The translations under genes and the position numbers were made by a program. Of a stretch of 64,000 nt of DNA, positions 18,622-27,038 are shown in pieces. A model generated the notes under the pieces. It searched no databases. It was given only the letters and a program-made list of their open reading frames with translations, and had not been told where the DNA came from. Each line of letters opens with the position of its first letter. Position 1 is the stretch's first letter. Source of the DNA: an uncultured Christensenella sp. (GTDB lineage: Bacteria; Bacillota; Clostridia; Christensenellales; UBA1242); NCBI GenBank assembly GCA_949282135.1, contig CASDOR010000014.1, positions 1 through 64,000 of the forward strand, given 5' to 3'.

Positions 18622-18755
18622 TTAGATTTTTGTAAGCTGATGTTTTTATAATGCTGATTTTAATGTTCTTTTATAAACGTTATTGAGATTGTCAGTAATT
18701 CTATGTGTTATTTTAGATTATTTAATAAATGATTGAAATAATGTTGTTACTTGTT

Positions 18756-18783
18756 TTGAAATGACATGAAAATTTGATATAAT
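18756..18783 (+). promoter_or_regulatory. Promoter of the SDR gene (leaderless)
   Basis: TTGAAA (18756-18761), 16-bp spacer, TATAAT (18778-18783). ATG 18790 is seven positions after the -10 box. Confidence 0.7.
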
Positions 18784-18789
18784 AATTAT

Positions 18790-19683
18790 ATGAGCATAAA
18801 AAAATGGTTAGAAAAAAATACGCATGATTTAAAGGGAAATGTTATTGCAATTACAGGCGGTACTGGTGGGCTAGGAGTCCAAATTGCGAAAATACTAGTA
18901 AGTCTTAATGCAAGCATAATTTTGCTTGATAGGAATATAGATAAAGGGAATAGGCTTATAGAAGAGCTAAAAAAGATTCGTGAGGATGTAGAGGTTAGTC
19001 AAATACCAATTGACTTAAGCAATTATAAAAGTGTAAGGGAAGGTGTAGAGAGGTTAAAAGAAGTAGACAAAATTGATGCATTAATACTTAATGCTGGTGT
19101 ATATCACGTAAAAAGGAACGAGACAGATAAAAATTATTTAGAAGAGTTTAGGACAAACTTTATTTCGCCATTTTATATTGCATTAAACTTAGTTGATAAA
19201 ATAAAGACGTCAAATTTAAAAAAAGTGGTTGATGTAGGTAGTATATCTTATAAACTTGCAAAATTAAATGAGGAAGATATTGACTATTCAAAGGAAACTA
19301 AGCAAATGAAAATATATGGCAATTCTAAAAGAATGCTCATGTGTGCATTAATAGAACTTTTTAAAAACAATTCTGACATAAGCTTTAGTTTGACACATCC
19401 TGGGGTCACACCGACAAACATTACAAGAAACTTTCCAAAGATTGTGAGGGGCATAATAAAATTGCCTATGAAAATTGTTTTTAATTCGCCAAAACGTGCA
19501 AGTTTATCTATCATAAAGGGCTTGTTTGATGAAACAAAATTAGGAGAAGAGTGGATAGGACCAAAACATTTTGACATTTGGGGAATGCCTCAAAAAAAGA
19601 AATTAAGTGAAATAAATAGAGAAGAATGCCAAAAAGCATACAACTTAGGTATAAAATTAAGTGAACTTATTGATAAATCTTAA
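18790..19683 (+). CDS. Short-chain dehydrogenase/reductase
   Basis: A 297-residue NAD(P)-dependent oxidoreductase. The cofactor motif is TGGTGGLG (residues about 22-29), a variant of TGxxxGxG; LILNAGVYH (about 98-106) is the NAG motif. The active site shows DVGSISY (Ser about 155) and YGNSK (about 177). Overall similarity is to the retinol dehydrogenase/WW-oxidoreductase type of SDR. Substrate unknown; a lipid or glycolipid role is possible given the glycosyltransferases that follow convergently, but that is speculation. Single-gene unit with a leaderless-type start and its own terminator. Confidence 0.88.
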   Translation: MSIKKWLEKNTHDLKGNVIAITGGTGGLGVQIAKILVSLNASIILLDRNIDKGNRLIEELKKIREDVEVSQIPIDLSNYKSVREGVERLKEVDKIDALILNAGVYHVKRNETDKNYLEEFRTNFISPFYIALNLVDKIKTSNLKKVVDVGSISYKLAKLNEEDIDYSKETKQMKIYGNSKRMLMCALIELFKNNSDISFSLTHPGVTPTNITRNFPKIVRGIIKLPMKIVFNSPKRASLSIIKGLFDETKLGEEWIGPKHFDIWGMPQKKKLSEINREECQKAYNLGIKLSELIDKS

Positions 19684-19773
19684 CTAATTAATCTAAAATC
19701 ATATTTTTTAAGAAATTTATTGATAAGACTCAAATATAAGAAACTGGATTTTATTACACTTGTTTAAGTGATA

Positions 19774-19809
19774 AAAAAATAAAAGGGAAGTTCTCCCTTT
19801 TTATTTTTT
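19774..19809 (+). terminator. Rho-independent terminator
   Basis: aaaaggga/tccctttt stem with A/T extensions on both sides and a long T-run to 19809. It lies between convergent genes. The rest of 19684-19979 is AT-rich without features I can support. Confidence 0.82.
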
Positions 19810-19979
19810 GATTAATAAAGGCTTAGTTTTAAGATTTAGTTTGTTTAAATTTCAAATATTAGGTTAAATGAAGTTAGTATAAGTAATATAAAATACAACT
19901 TAGGATTTATTAAAGCCTTATTTATATAATATAAAAAAAGATTGTTTTAATATATAGTGTCTATAAAAATATTAATAGA

Positions 19980-21158
19980 TTACTTATTTTGCTTTTTGTT
20001 ATTAAATTCGTCTAGAACCTTTTCATAAAAAGCCTCATATTCTAGACTAACTTCGTCCCAGCTTTTAGGGATGGTCTTGTAAGCCTCAAGTGAAACTTTT
20101 TCTAAGTTATCTTTATCATTTATAATGCTTAACAAACGATTTGCAACATCCGAACTATTATTTTTTTCAATAAAGCCGTTAATATTATTTGTAATTCTTT
20201 CACAACTTGCCATTTTTTCAAGCACAAGACTAGGTGTTTTGTTTAGTGCTGCTTCTACAACAACAAGTCCGTCACTATCACTAATAGAAGCGAAGAAGAA
20301 TAAATCAGAAGCATAGTACAATGAATATAATTCTTTTTGGTTAGACACATAACCAGTAAAAATTACATTAGCTTCTAGGTTATTGTTTTTTACGTATTTT
20401 TGTAACTCTTCTTTTTGCGAACCTTCGCCAACAAGAACGAATGTAAAATTGTCATATTTTTCTTTTAACAGTTTTAGACATTCAAGCTGAAACATGATGT
20501 TTTTTCTTTGTTCTAGATATCCTGCAAAAATTATTACAAAGGAATCTTCGCGTATATTGTATTTTTGTCTTACTTGTTTTTTTGTGTCCTTGCTAAAATT
20601 GTAATCCTTTATTTCTATACCATTTTTTATAACTTTAATTGGATTTTTAACACCATTACTTTCAAGAATCTCTTTTGCAAACTTTGATACAGCAACGACT
20701 CCGTCACACTTATCAAGTATTTTTAGTACTCGTTTTATTGCAAAGTTAATAAGAGGTTTAAATTTTAATTCCTGATAAATTATAGGGTAAATAGTGTGGA
20801 CTGACGTTACAACAGGGATGTTATGCTTTTTCCCATATTTTAAAGCATAGTTCATTAGTCCATACTTTGTTTGACAGTGAATAATATCTGGTTTGAAGTT
20901 TTTTACCTCTTTTTTAAACTTTGGATTAGGAATTGACAAATATTCAAGTTTACCCACCTTAAGACTATTACATCTATAGACAGGGTAGGGGAGATCTTTA
21001 TCTTCGTATCCTTCAATTTTTCCCTTAATTTTTGGGCAAAAAAGACGTGCGTCATGTCTTTTTATATGGCAAGACATGCATTCATGTATAACTCTTTCTC
21101 GACCACCCCAGACAGGGAAGAAACTGTCTGTAAACATTGCTATTTTTAATTTTTTCAT
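19980..21158 (-). CDS. GT4 glycosyltransferase, probable diglucosyl-lipid synthase type
   Basis: A protein of 392 residues with the GT-B fold of family 4. It has TDSFFPVWGGRERVIHE at the N-terminus, KPDIIHCQTKYGLMNYA (about 88), VAVSKFAKEIL (about 155) and FAGYLEQRKN (about 220). The C-terminal E-x7-E type donor site is in ASISDSDGLVVVEAALN. Relatives in Bacillota add glucose or galactose to diacylglycerol or monoglycosyl-diacylglycerol. It overlaps the upstream GT28 gene by 4 bases, so it likely extends that enzyme's glycolipid product in the membrane. Confidence 0.85.
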   Translation of the reverse strand: MKKLKIAMFTDSFFPVWGGRERVIHECMSCHIKRHDARLFCPKIKGKIEGYEDKDLPYPVYRCNSLKVGKLEYLSIPNPKFKKEVKNFKPDIIHCQTKYGLMNYALKYGKKHNIPVVTSVHTIYPIIYQELKFKPLINFAIKRVLKILDKCDGVVAVSKFAKEILESNGVKNPIKVIKNGIEIKDYNFSKDTKKQVRQKYNIREDSFVIIFAGYLEQRKNIMFQLECLKLLKEKYDNFTFVLVGEGSQKEELQKYVKNNNLEANVIFTGYVSNQKELYSLYYASDLFFFASISDSDGLVVVEAALNKTPSLVLEKMASCERITNNINGFIEKNNSSDVANRLLSIINDKDNLEKVSLEAYKTIPKSWDEVSLEYEAFYEKVLDEFNNKKQNK

Positions 21159-22312
21159 TCTTCTTTACCTTTATATAATAAGTCTCCTATATCTTTTGTA
21201 GCATTTGGTTTGCGTATAGCTTTAATTTGTTCTTGCATTAAATTGTATTTTTCTGTATTTGAAAATAAGTCATCAACAATTTCATAAGCTTTGCTTTCAT
21301 TGGCTATGTATTCACAAACACGTTTTTTTCTTAGATATATCATATTGTCGTATTCTTGAAAAGGAAGTTTTTTGTTTGCTATGATAGGCAAGAATTTATT
21401 AAATGCTTCAGTAGAAGAGAGCCCACCTACTTTTCCAATAAGGACGTCAGAGGCACTCATTATTTCATCAACATTATTCACAAAGCCTAGAATAAATATG
21501 TCTTTTTTGATTTTGCCTTTTTTCTTTAAATTTTCTAACTCCTTTTTAAGCTTTTCATTTCTACCGCAAACGCAAACAATTTGGAAGTCAGTTTTGCATT
21601 TGTTTAAATTAAGTACTAATTTTGCAATATTTCCAAATCCGACCCCACCATTCATCATCATGACGGTTTTTTTATTTAAATCAAGCCCAAGTTTATTCTT
21701 TGCTTCGTTTTTATCAATAAATTTTGAAAATTTTGTTTGAACGGGAATACCAAGAGCCAATCTTTTTGATAAATCAAACCCTTTTTTTAATAAATCATTA
21801 TCAAAATCCTCGCTTGGTGTAACTATGTAGTCAACTTTAGTGAGCAACTCCGTATAAGGGGCAATGTCATAATCTGATACTATGGTAACAACTTTTGCTT
21901 TTAAAGCGTTTTCATTGCCTTTGTTTCTTAAATCAGTCATGATAATACCGGCGAAAGTATGTGCACAAAACACTGCATCTGGTTGGTATTCGTTGATGAC
22001 TTTTTCAACATATGGAGTGGCGGGAGTTATAAAATTCTTTCTAAGAGTTGTTGCTGGGCGAGTTATATCCCTGTTTTTTAGCTTTTCAAATTGGCTATTT
22101 GCAAGTTTTATAGCAACCTTAACTAGTGTAAAGTAGCCGTCGTTAACCATCCAACTGGCTTGTTTCTTTCTTTTTGTTTTATCTCCATCTTTAAATAGGT
22201 CTATTTGCATAATTTCCGTGTCTGGGTAAGTATCTTTTATATAATTTGAAATTGCCCTACTCATGGAATTGTGACCTTCACCGGCAGACACAGTAAGAAT
22301 TAACAATTTCAT
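21155..22312 (-). CDS. GT28 monoglycosyl-diacylglycerol synthase-like glycosyltransferase
   Basis: A protein of 385 residues beginning LLILTVSAGEGHNSMSRAI, the hallmark start of the MGDG synthase/UgtP family, with the Gly-Glu-Gly-His loop. Further signs are PDAVFCAHTFAG (about 109), an MMMNGGVGFGNI phosphate loop (about 223), and the UDP-sugar site IGKVGGLSSTEAF (about 296). It transfers a hexose from UDP-sugar to diacylglycerol at the cytoplasmic membrane face. The start has an aaggag site. It is the first gene of a two-gene operon. The product may feed lipoteichoic-acid-type anchors, which is inferred. Confidence 0.9.
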   Translation of the reverse strand: MKLLILTVSAGEGHNSMSRAISNYIKDTYPDTEIMQIDLFKDGDKTKRKKQASWMVNDGYFTLVKVAIKLANSQFEKLKNRDITRPATTLRKNFITPATPYVEKVINEYQPDAVFCAHTFAGIIMTDLRNKGNENALKAKVVTIVSDYDIAPYTELLTKVDYIVTPSEDFDNDLLKKGFDLSKRLALGIPVQTKFSKFIDKNEAKNKLGLDLNKKTVMMMNGGVGFGNIAKLVLNLNKCKTDFQIVCVCGRNEKLKKELENLKKKGKIKKDIFILGFVNNVDEIMSASDVLIGKVGGLSSTEAFNKFLPIIANKKLPFQEYDNMIYLRKKRVCEYIANESKAYEIVDDLFSNTEKYNLMQEQIKAIRKPNATKDIGDLLYKGKEE

Positions 22313-22430
22313 AGTGTATCTCCTTTTACTAACTATACAATTTTTGTTTTTTTATGTCAATTTTATTAAAAGGAAAATAAGATTAAAAAATTTTTTATTA
22401 TGAAAGATATGATTAGGAAACGAGTAAATC

Positions 22431-22463
22431 AAAAAAAACTCCAAGCTTTAAACTTGGAGTTTT
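22431..22463 (-). terminator. Terminator of lipoprotein B
   Basis: An 11-bp stem (22435-22445 with 22453-22463). On the minus strand it runs into a T-run (complement of 22431-22438). Confidence 0.85.
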
Positions 22464-22479
22464 AAATGATTATTTTTAG

Positions 22480-23208
22480 TTATTCTGCACTAGTTGTTGG
22501 CACATCGTAAGTAAGATTACTAAACACGACTCCGTCACAATTTGTCCTTGCGTTCCAAAGATATCTAAAGCCTACGACTGGATTTGGAAGTGGTTTTTCA
22601 GCAGGGGAAATTGTTGCTTCGTTAAGTAAGAAGGTGTAATTTGTAGTCAATTGTTGTTCGTTATTTTCATAAAAAGAAACTTTAATTGTAACATTAACCT
22701 TATTGTCACTTCCGACATTAACATTAATTCCTCCAGTAGTAATTGAAGCAAGGTTTTCTTCGCCAGTAGTATCATTATGATTAATTCCAACTAGGCTATT
22801 TGCTACAAACCCACCACTTGTTTTTGCAATGCCAAAACGAATTTCTTCTCCACCATGTGAATACGTCCCATCTCCATTGTCTTTGCTAAATCCAAGTACC
22901 CACATAGTAAAATCATTTTCTTCCATGCTTGACACGTCTAGAACGAAATTAAATGTAGCGTTTTCGCCATTCCATTCTAAATTCTTGTCTTCTTGACCAA
23001 AATAGGTTGTTCCAGAGCTAGTAATTTCGGTGTCATCTTGTCTATTCATGATTACACCTGCTTCTGTCACTAAAACTTTAGCATTGTATGGTGAAATTGA
23101 AGCATCAAAGCCATAGTTGTTAAGTTGTGGGTCATTACACCCCACAAGACCTATCCCTACAAAAACAAGTAAGCATAAGCAACTGAGTGTCGTCAAAAAC
23201 TTTTTCAT
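22480..23208 (-). CDS. Lipoprotein of unknown function (module B)
   Basis: A protein of 242 residues with a signal peptide and lipobox (VGIGLVGC, Cys about residue 24). The mature part is beta-rich by composition, with repeated Asn, Thr and Gly; it may be an Ig- or lectin-like domain, but none is recognised. The start has a strong aaggagg site. The promoter is near consensus. It lies divergent from a second XRE gene, mirroring the 17065/18310 pair. It is not obviously homologous in sequence to lipoprotein A beyond the signal peptide. Confidence 0.8.
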   Translation of the reverse strand: MKKFLTTLSCLCLLVFVGIGLVGCNDPQLNNYGFDASISPYNAKVLVTEAGVIMNRQDDTEITSSGTTYFGQEDKNLEWNGENATFNFVLDVSSMEENDFTMWVLGFSKDNGDGTYSHGGEEIRFGIAKTSGGFVANSLVGINHNDTTGEENLASITTGGINVNVGSDNKVNVTIKVSFYENNEQQLTTNYTFLLNEATISPAEKPLPNPVVGFRYLWNARTNCDGVVFSNLTYDVPTTSAE

Positions 23209-23242
23209 CTACTTTCCTCCTTTTAATTTAAATTCTATGCAC

Positions 23243-23271
23243 ATTGTAATATTTTGTAAGTTTATTGTCAA
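23243..23271 (-). promoter_or_regulatory. Near-consensus promoter of lipoprotein B
   Basis: On the minus strand: TTGACA (23266-23271), 17-bp spacer, TACAAT (23243-23248). One arm of a 12-bp inverted repeat covers the -10 box. Confidence 0.78.
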
Positions 23272-23304
23272 TAATATTTTATGTTTTTCTATAAAATATT
23301 ACAA
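23244..23304. promoter_or_regulatory. 12-bp inverted repeat, likely XRE operator (module B)
   Basis: Perfect arms TTGTAATATTTT (23244-23255) and AAAATATTACAA (23293-23304). The left arm overlaps the -10 box of the lipoprotein promoter. A hairpin role is possible, but the spacing (37 bases) and position favour paired protein-binding sites. Confidence 0.55.
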
Positions 23305-23386
23305 ATTGCACCATTTTAACAAGTTATACTCACATATTTTTTTGAAACTTTGACTATTCTAATTATATTAAAGGAGTGTGGGAAAA

Positions 23387-23695
23387 ATGAATAAAGGCGA
23401 CATAGTAGATAGAATAAGTAAACTTAGGACAAGGGCAAACTTATCTGCGAGGGCTTTGTCAGTAAGAATAGGGAAGAATGAATCTTATATAAACAGAATG
23501 GAGGCTAAAAAAGATTTTTTACCTACAATTGAAACACTAATGGATATCGTAGAGGAATGTAATAGTTCGCTAGAAGAATTTTTTTACAGAGATATTGATG
23601 ATTATAAATCAGATAAAAAGATAATAGATTTGTTAGAAGGTATAAATGAAGAACAAAAAGATGCAATAGTAACAATTTTGAAAGGGTTGAAATAA
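23387..23695 (+). CDS. XRE-family regulator (module B)
   Basis: A protein of 102 residues: helix-turn-helix (residues 8-60, LSARALSVRIGKNESYINRM) and a C-terminal tail with EEFFYRDIDDYKSDKKIIDLL. It is a paralogue of the XRE protein at 18310. The ATG at 23387 has an aaggag site 10 bases upstream; an in-frame GTG at 23378 lies almost on that site and is rejected. It is divergent from lipoprotein B across a perfect 12-bp inverted repeat. Confidence 0.82.
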   Translation: MNKGDIVDRISKLRTRANLSARALSVRIGKNESYINRMEAKKDFLPTIETLMDIVEECNSSLEEFFYRDIDDYKSDKKIIDLLEGINEEQKDAIVTILKGLK

Positions 23696-23789
23696 GAGTA
23701 TAACTTTTATTTACATGTAAGATAAGGCATAGGGTAATATTGTTATATTCCACTCTTTTATTTAGAATTTTTAAAAGAAGTTGTATATA

Positions 23790-23818
23790 TTGCTTAAATT
23801 TTTAGATTGTAGTATAAT
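23790..23818 (+). promoter_or_regulatory. Promoter of the Smr gene (leaderless GTG)
   Basis: TTGCTT (23790-23795), 17-bp spacer, TATAAT (23813-23818). The start codon is a GTG at 23825, seven positions after the -10 box. Confidence 0.7.
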
Positions 23819-23824
23819 TATCTT

Positions 23825-24163
23825 GTGAAATATAGAACTATAAACATAAAAGATGATCATCCAAGTGTTGATCTTGCACTTGCAATTCTTGAAATTGAAA
23901 TAGAGACAGCACATTTTGAAGGGGTAAGAGCACTAAAAGTAATTCATGGTTATGGCTCTCACGGGGTGGGTGGTGAGATAAAAAGAAACTTAATACCATG
24001 GTTAAAAAGGGCAAAAAGGAGAGGAATTATTGCGGATTTTATAAGAGGGGAAGAATGCTTTGTAAGTGATAGTTTGAAAAAAATTGAAAAGTTTTGTCCT
24101 GAAATTTTAGGAGATACTGACCTTTATCATATAAATTCCGGTGTAACGATAATACTTTTGTAA
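23825..24163 (+). CDS. Smr-domain protein
   Basis: A 112-residue stand-alone Smr domain, related to the C-terminal nuclease domain of MutS2. It opens with TINIKDDHPSVDLALAILEIEI, where the D-h-H/D-x-x-x-A-h pattern is seen. The catalytic-type loop is LKVIHGYGSHGVGGEIKRNL, the counterpart of the HGxGxG motif. Such domains cut or bind branched DNA or, in other lineages, RNA. The start codon is GTG with no ribosome site but a promoter exactly placed for leaderless translation. Confidence 0.85.
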   Translation: MKYRTINIKDDHPSVDLALAILEIEIETAHFEGVRALKVIHGYGSHGVGGEIKRNLIPWLKRAKRRGIIADFIRGEECFVSDSLKKIEKFCPEILGDTDLYHINSGVTIILL

Positions 24164-24277
24164 AAAAAGTGAACTATTTTATGTAATGTTTAAATAGTTG
24201 TTTAGATGCAATCTAGCATTTTGCTATTGACTAAAACTCAAAAGAATGAGGAAATAAAAAGTTTATCTTAGTAAAAC

Positions 24278-24314
24278 AAAAAATAGCCTAAAACATTAAC
24301 TTAGACTATTTTTT
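24278..24314 (-). terminator. Terminator of the acyltransferase gene
   Basis: Stem of 9 bp plus 4 bp with one mismatch between (24278-24291 with 24301-24314). It runs into a T-run on the minus strand. Confidence 0.7.
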
Positions 24315-24328
24315 TTATTAACAACAAA

Positions 24329-25237
24329 TTAAGAATTATTATCTTTTTCTCTACAAATTTCAGGAATTTTAGTCTGGTCTAAAGTTGTGTAGACGAGTTT
24401 AGTATTATATGTTTTTTCATAAACTTCTTTCCACATTTCAAAATTCTTTTCCATAAGTATTTTTGCATTATCTGATACAGGTTTTTCTTTGTCAGGATAA
24501 ATAGGGGGGAGAATGTGAAGTGTATGTCTTTGTGTGTGTTCACCATCACTACCAATAGTATCACTATCTTTCATCGTAATAAACATAGGGAGGACTGGAA
24601 CAAGGGCTTTTGCTGCAAATTTAAACGCACCTATCTTAAGAGGTCTAGGTTTTCTATAATTGTCCCACATTGCCTGTTCTGGATAGATGAGTATCTTGTC
24701 TTTATTTTTCAAAATCTCGTCAACTGCCTTTAAAAATTTTTGCATGGTTTTTATGTTGCTACTAAGAGGAAGTGTATTGCAATTTTTAAAAAGCATGCCG
24801 TAAAATCCAGGGAAGTTGGTGTAATTTCCTTCACGAATTACTTTATATAATGTCTGTTTGCCTAGTTTTTTGTTTATAGCCCTATGCACGATGTAGTTAT
24901 CATATACACTAAAATGATTACATGTAATGATAGCCCCAGAATCTTTAACTTTGTCAAAATTTTCAAGACCTAAGACGTCATCTATGATTAATTTTCCTTT
25001 TTTTATTTCGCTTTCATAGTATTTTATTGCAAGTTTCAAAGAAATTGCTGTTTTTAGTCTTGCAAATAGCCCTTTTTTTATATATTCAATTTGGTCTGGT
25101 TCTAAGACTTTTGTCTCTGGATTATCGGCAACGTCCTCGTCAAATCTACCTTCAAGCTCAAATGTTTTAATTTTTTCATTTATTTTTTTTCTATAAACTA
25201 CTTGATTCTCGTCTATTAAAAATTCTTTTTTAGACAT
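24329..25237 (-). CDS. PlsC-like 1-acylglycerol-3-phosphate acyltransferase
   Basis: A membrane-associated lysophospholipid acyltransferase of 302 residues. The catalytic HX4D motif is in CNHFSVYDNY; the acceptor-binding block is LIYPEQAMWDNYRKPRPLKIGAFKFA, the form common in Bacillota PlsC relatives. It acylates the sn-2 position in phosphatidic acid synthesis or remodels lipids. The start at 25237 has an agagg site; a longer frame to 25270 lacks one. It is divergent from hisS. Confidence 0.87.
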   Translation of the reverse strand: MSKKEFLIDENQVVYRKKINEKIKTFELEGRFDEDVADNPETKVLEPDQIEYIKKGLFARLKTAISLKLAIKYYESEIKKGKLIIDDVLGLENFDKVKDSGAIITCNHFSVYDNYIVHRAINKKLGKQTLYKVIREGNYTNFPGFYGMLFKNCNTLPLSSNIKTMQKFLKAVDEILKNKDKILIYPEQAMWDNYRKPRPLKIGAFKFAAKALVPVLPMFITMKDSDTIGSDGEHTQRHTLHILPPIYPDKEKPVSDNAKILMEKNFEMWKEVYEKTYNTKLVYTTLDQTKIPEICREKDNNS

Positions 25238-25276
25238 ATTGACCTCTCGTCTTTGAAAAGATAATATCACAATTAG

Positions 25277-25304
25277 TTGACAAAAGCAAGCAAAGTGGTA
25301 TATA
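25277..25304 (+). promoter_or_regulatory. Promoter of hisS-rpiB
   Basis: Perfect -35 TTGACA (25277-25282), 16-bp spacer, extended -10 TGG-TATATA (25299-25304). The ATG at 25313 is nine positions beyond the -10, so the 5' leader would be only zero to three bases. Confidence 0.72.
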
Positions 25305-25312
25305 TAAAATCT

Positions 25313-26554
25313 ATGAAATTACAAACAGTTAAGGGAATGAATGATTATCTGCCAAAAGATGCAGAACTTCGTGATTATTTAGAAGCTAAAATTTTAGAGG
25401 TTTACACTAAGCAAGGGTTTCGTAGAATTTATACACCTATTGTTGAAGATATTGAAAACTTGGAAAAGAGTGACGGAGGGGAAAATTTAAATTTAATTTT
25501 CAAGATACTTAAAAGAGGTGAAAAGTTAGAAAAAGCTCTTGAAAATAAAAATTTTAGTGAACTATCTGACATGGGGCTTAGGTACGATTTGACTTTGCCT
25601 TTAAGTCGTTTTTTTGCCTGCCACAAAAATGACATTACACTTCCTTTTAAAACAATTCAAATTGGTAGTGTCTATAGGGCAGAGCGTCCTCAAAAAGGTA
25701 GAGATAGAGAGTTTAAACAGTGCGATATTGACGTGCTAGGTTCAAGTAGTAATAAATGTGAAATTGAATTAATTGATACAACTGCCAGGGCTCTCATAGG
25801 AATAGGCATTGATGATTTTGTTATAAAGATTAATGATAGAAGATTACTAAAAAACATGTTAAAGTCTTTTGGATTTAAAGACGAGGAACTAGATAGTATT
25901 TGTATTACATTTGACAAACTGGACAAAATAGGGGTCGAGGGAGTAGAAAAAGAATTACGAGATAAGGGCTTTGATATTAATAAAGTCAACAAGTTTTGTG
26001 AGAATTTAACTAAGTTGCCGAGAGACCTAGAAGAATATGTTTTGCTTTTTGGTGAGACTGAGGAGACTAAAAATCTAAAAGAAATTATTGATGCTATAGG
26101 TGTTTTGAGTAAAGATAAGTATCAAATTAAATTTGATTTGACACTTGTTCGTGGGCAAGGTTACTATACAGGTACTGTCTTTGAAATTGAAAGTAAAAGT
26201 TTTTCTTGTTCTATAGGTGGCGGTGGAAGATATGACAATTTGATAGGCAAGTTTACAGGAGAAAGTGTGTCTGCAGTTGGATTTTCTATTGGATTTGAAA
26301 GGATTTTTTCTATTTTAAGAGACAAAAATATTAAGACTGATAAAAAAAAGGTTGCAGTAATCTATAATGACACCAATTTTATAGAGAGTTTAGAGTATCA
26401 AAAAGTTCTTCAAAATGAATATATTACAGGTCTTTTTGAGAAGCCAAAGAAATTAGGGAAGCTACTTTTTAAACTTGAAAATGAAGGCTACTTCGGTTTT
26501 GTCTTGTTAGAAAATGGAAAGGAAATTAAAAAACTTAAAGGTCAAGATGAATAA
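25313..26554 (+). CDS. hisS: Histidyl-tRNA synthetase
   Basis: A class II aminoacyl-tRNA synthetase of 413 residues. It has motif 1 around GMNDYLPKD, motif 2 QIGSVYRAERPQKGRDREFKQCDIDVLG (about 110-140), the histidine-binding segments LVRGQGYYTGTVFE and CSIGGGGRYDNLIGKF, and motif 3 at GFSIGFERI. The C-terminal anticodon-binding domain (from about 345) is only about 70 residues, shorter than usual. HisZ is an alternative but is less likely because the histidine site and motifs are intact and no his operon is near. An apparent TTG start at 25277 is the -35 box. Confidence 0.9.
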   Translation: MKLQTVKGMNDYLPKDAELRDYLEAKILEVYTKQGFRRIYTPIVEDIENLEKSDGGENLNLIFKILKRGEKLEKALENKNFSELSDMGLRYDLTLPLSRFFACHKNDITLPFKTIQIGSVYRAERPQKGRDREFKQCDIDVLGSSSNKCEIELIDTTARALIGIGIDDFVIKINDRRLLKNMLKSFGFKDEELDSICITFDKLDKIGVEGVEKELRDKGFDINKVNKFCENLTKLPRDLEEYVLLFGETEETKNLKEIIDAIGVLSKDKYQIKFDLTLVRGQGYYTGTVFEIESKSFSCSIGGGGRYDNLIGKFTGESVSAVGFSIGFERIFSILRDKNIKTDKKKVAVIYNDTNFIESLEYQKVLQNEYITGLFEKPKKLGKLLFKLENEGYFGFVLLENGKEIKKLKGQDE

Positions 26555-26568
26555 AAAGGGGTAATTTT

Positions 26569-27003
26569 ATGATTATTTTAGGTTGTGACCATGGTGGCTT
26601 TAAACTAAAAGAACAAATTAAAACTTTTTTAACAAAAGAGGGAGAAAGCATAGTTGATGTAGGGGCTTTTAAGTTTGATAAGGAGGACGATTTTTCAAAA
26701 TTTGTATTACTTATGAGAAGTGCCTTTAGTAAAGATAATTCTTCAAAAATTATTGCTGTATGTCATAGCGGTATTGGTATGAGTATAGGCTTAAATAAGT
26801 ATAAGGGGATTAGATGTGCACTTGGGGTAAATGAAGAAGAAATCAAGCTTGCCCGCGAGCACAATGATATTAATGCTATTGCCTTTGGTGAAAAAGACAT
26901 GAGTATAAGAAAGGCAAAGAAAATTATTCGTGCTTTTTTAGAAACGGAAAGTTTTGGCGGAAAATACAAAAGGCGAATGGATGAAATAGAGCTAAAAAAT
27001 TAA
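26569..27003 (+). CDS. rpiB: RpiB/LacAB-family sugar-phosphate isomerase
   Basis: Interconverts ribose-5-phosphate and ribulose-5-phosphate in the pentose phosphate pathway. It has 144 residues and opens with GCDHGGFKLKEQI, containing the catalytic DHGG. The active-site Cys/Gly loop reads AVCHSGIGMSIGLNKYKGIRCAL, where most enzymes have C-G-T/S-G-I-G; the Cys is retained. The helix EIKLAREHNDINAIAFG is typical. The start has an aagggg site. It follows hisS by 14 bases. Confidence 0.9.
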   Translation: MIILGCDHGGFKLKEQIKTFLTKEGESIVDVGAFKFDKEDDFSKFVLLMRSAFSKDNSSKIIAVCHSGIGMSIGLNKYKGIRCALGVNEEEIKLAREHNDINAIAFGEKDMSIRKAKKIIRAFLETESFGGKYKRRMDEIELKN

Positions 27004-27038
27004 TTCTAAATGGACTAGCATAAGCATATGTTTAAAAC

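Noticed and set aside
25277-25312. TTG start for hisS
   Set aside because: The TTG is the first half of a perfect -35 TTGACA box; the ATG at 25313 fits the promoter position and the family start.
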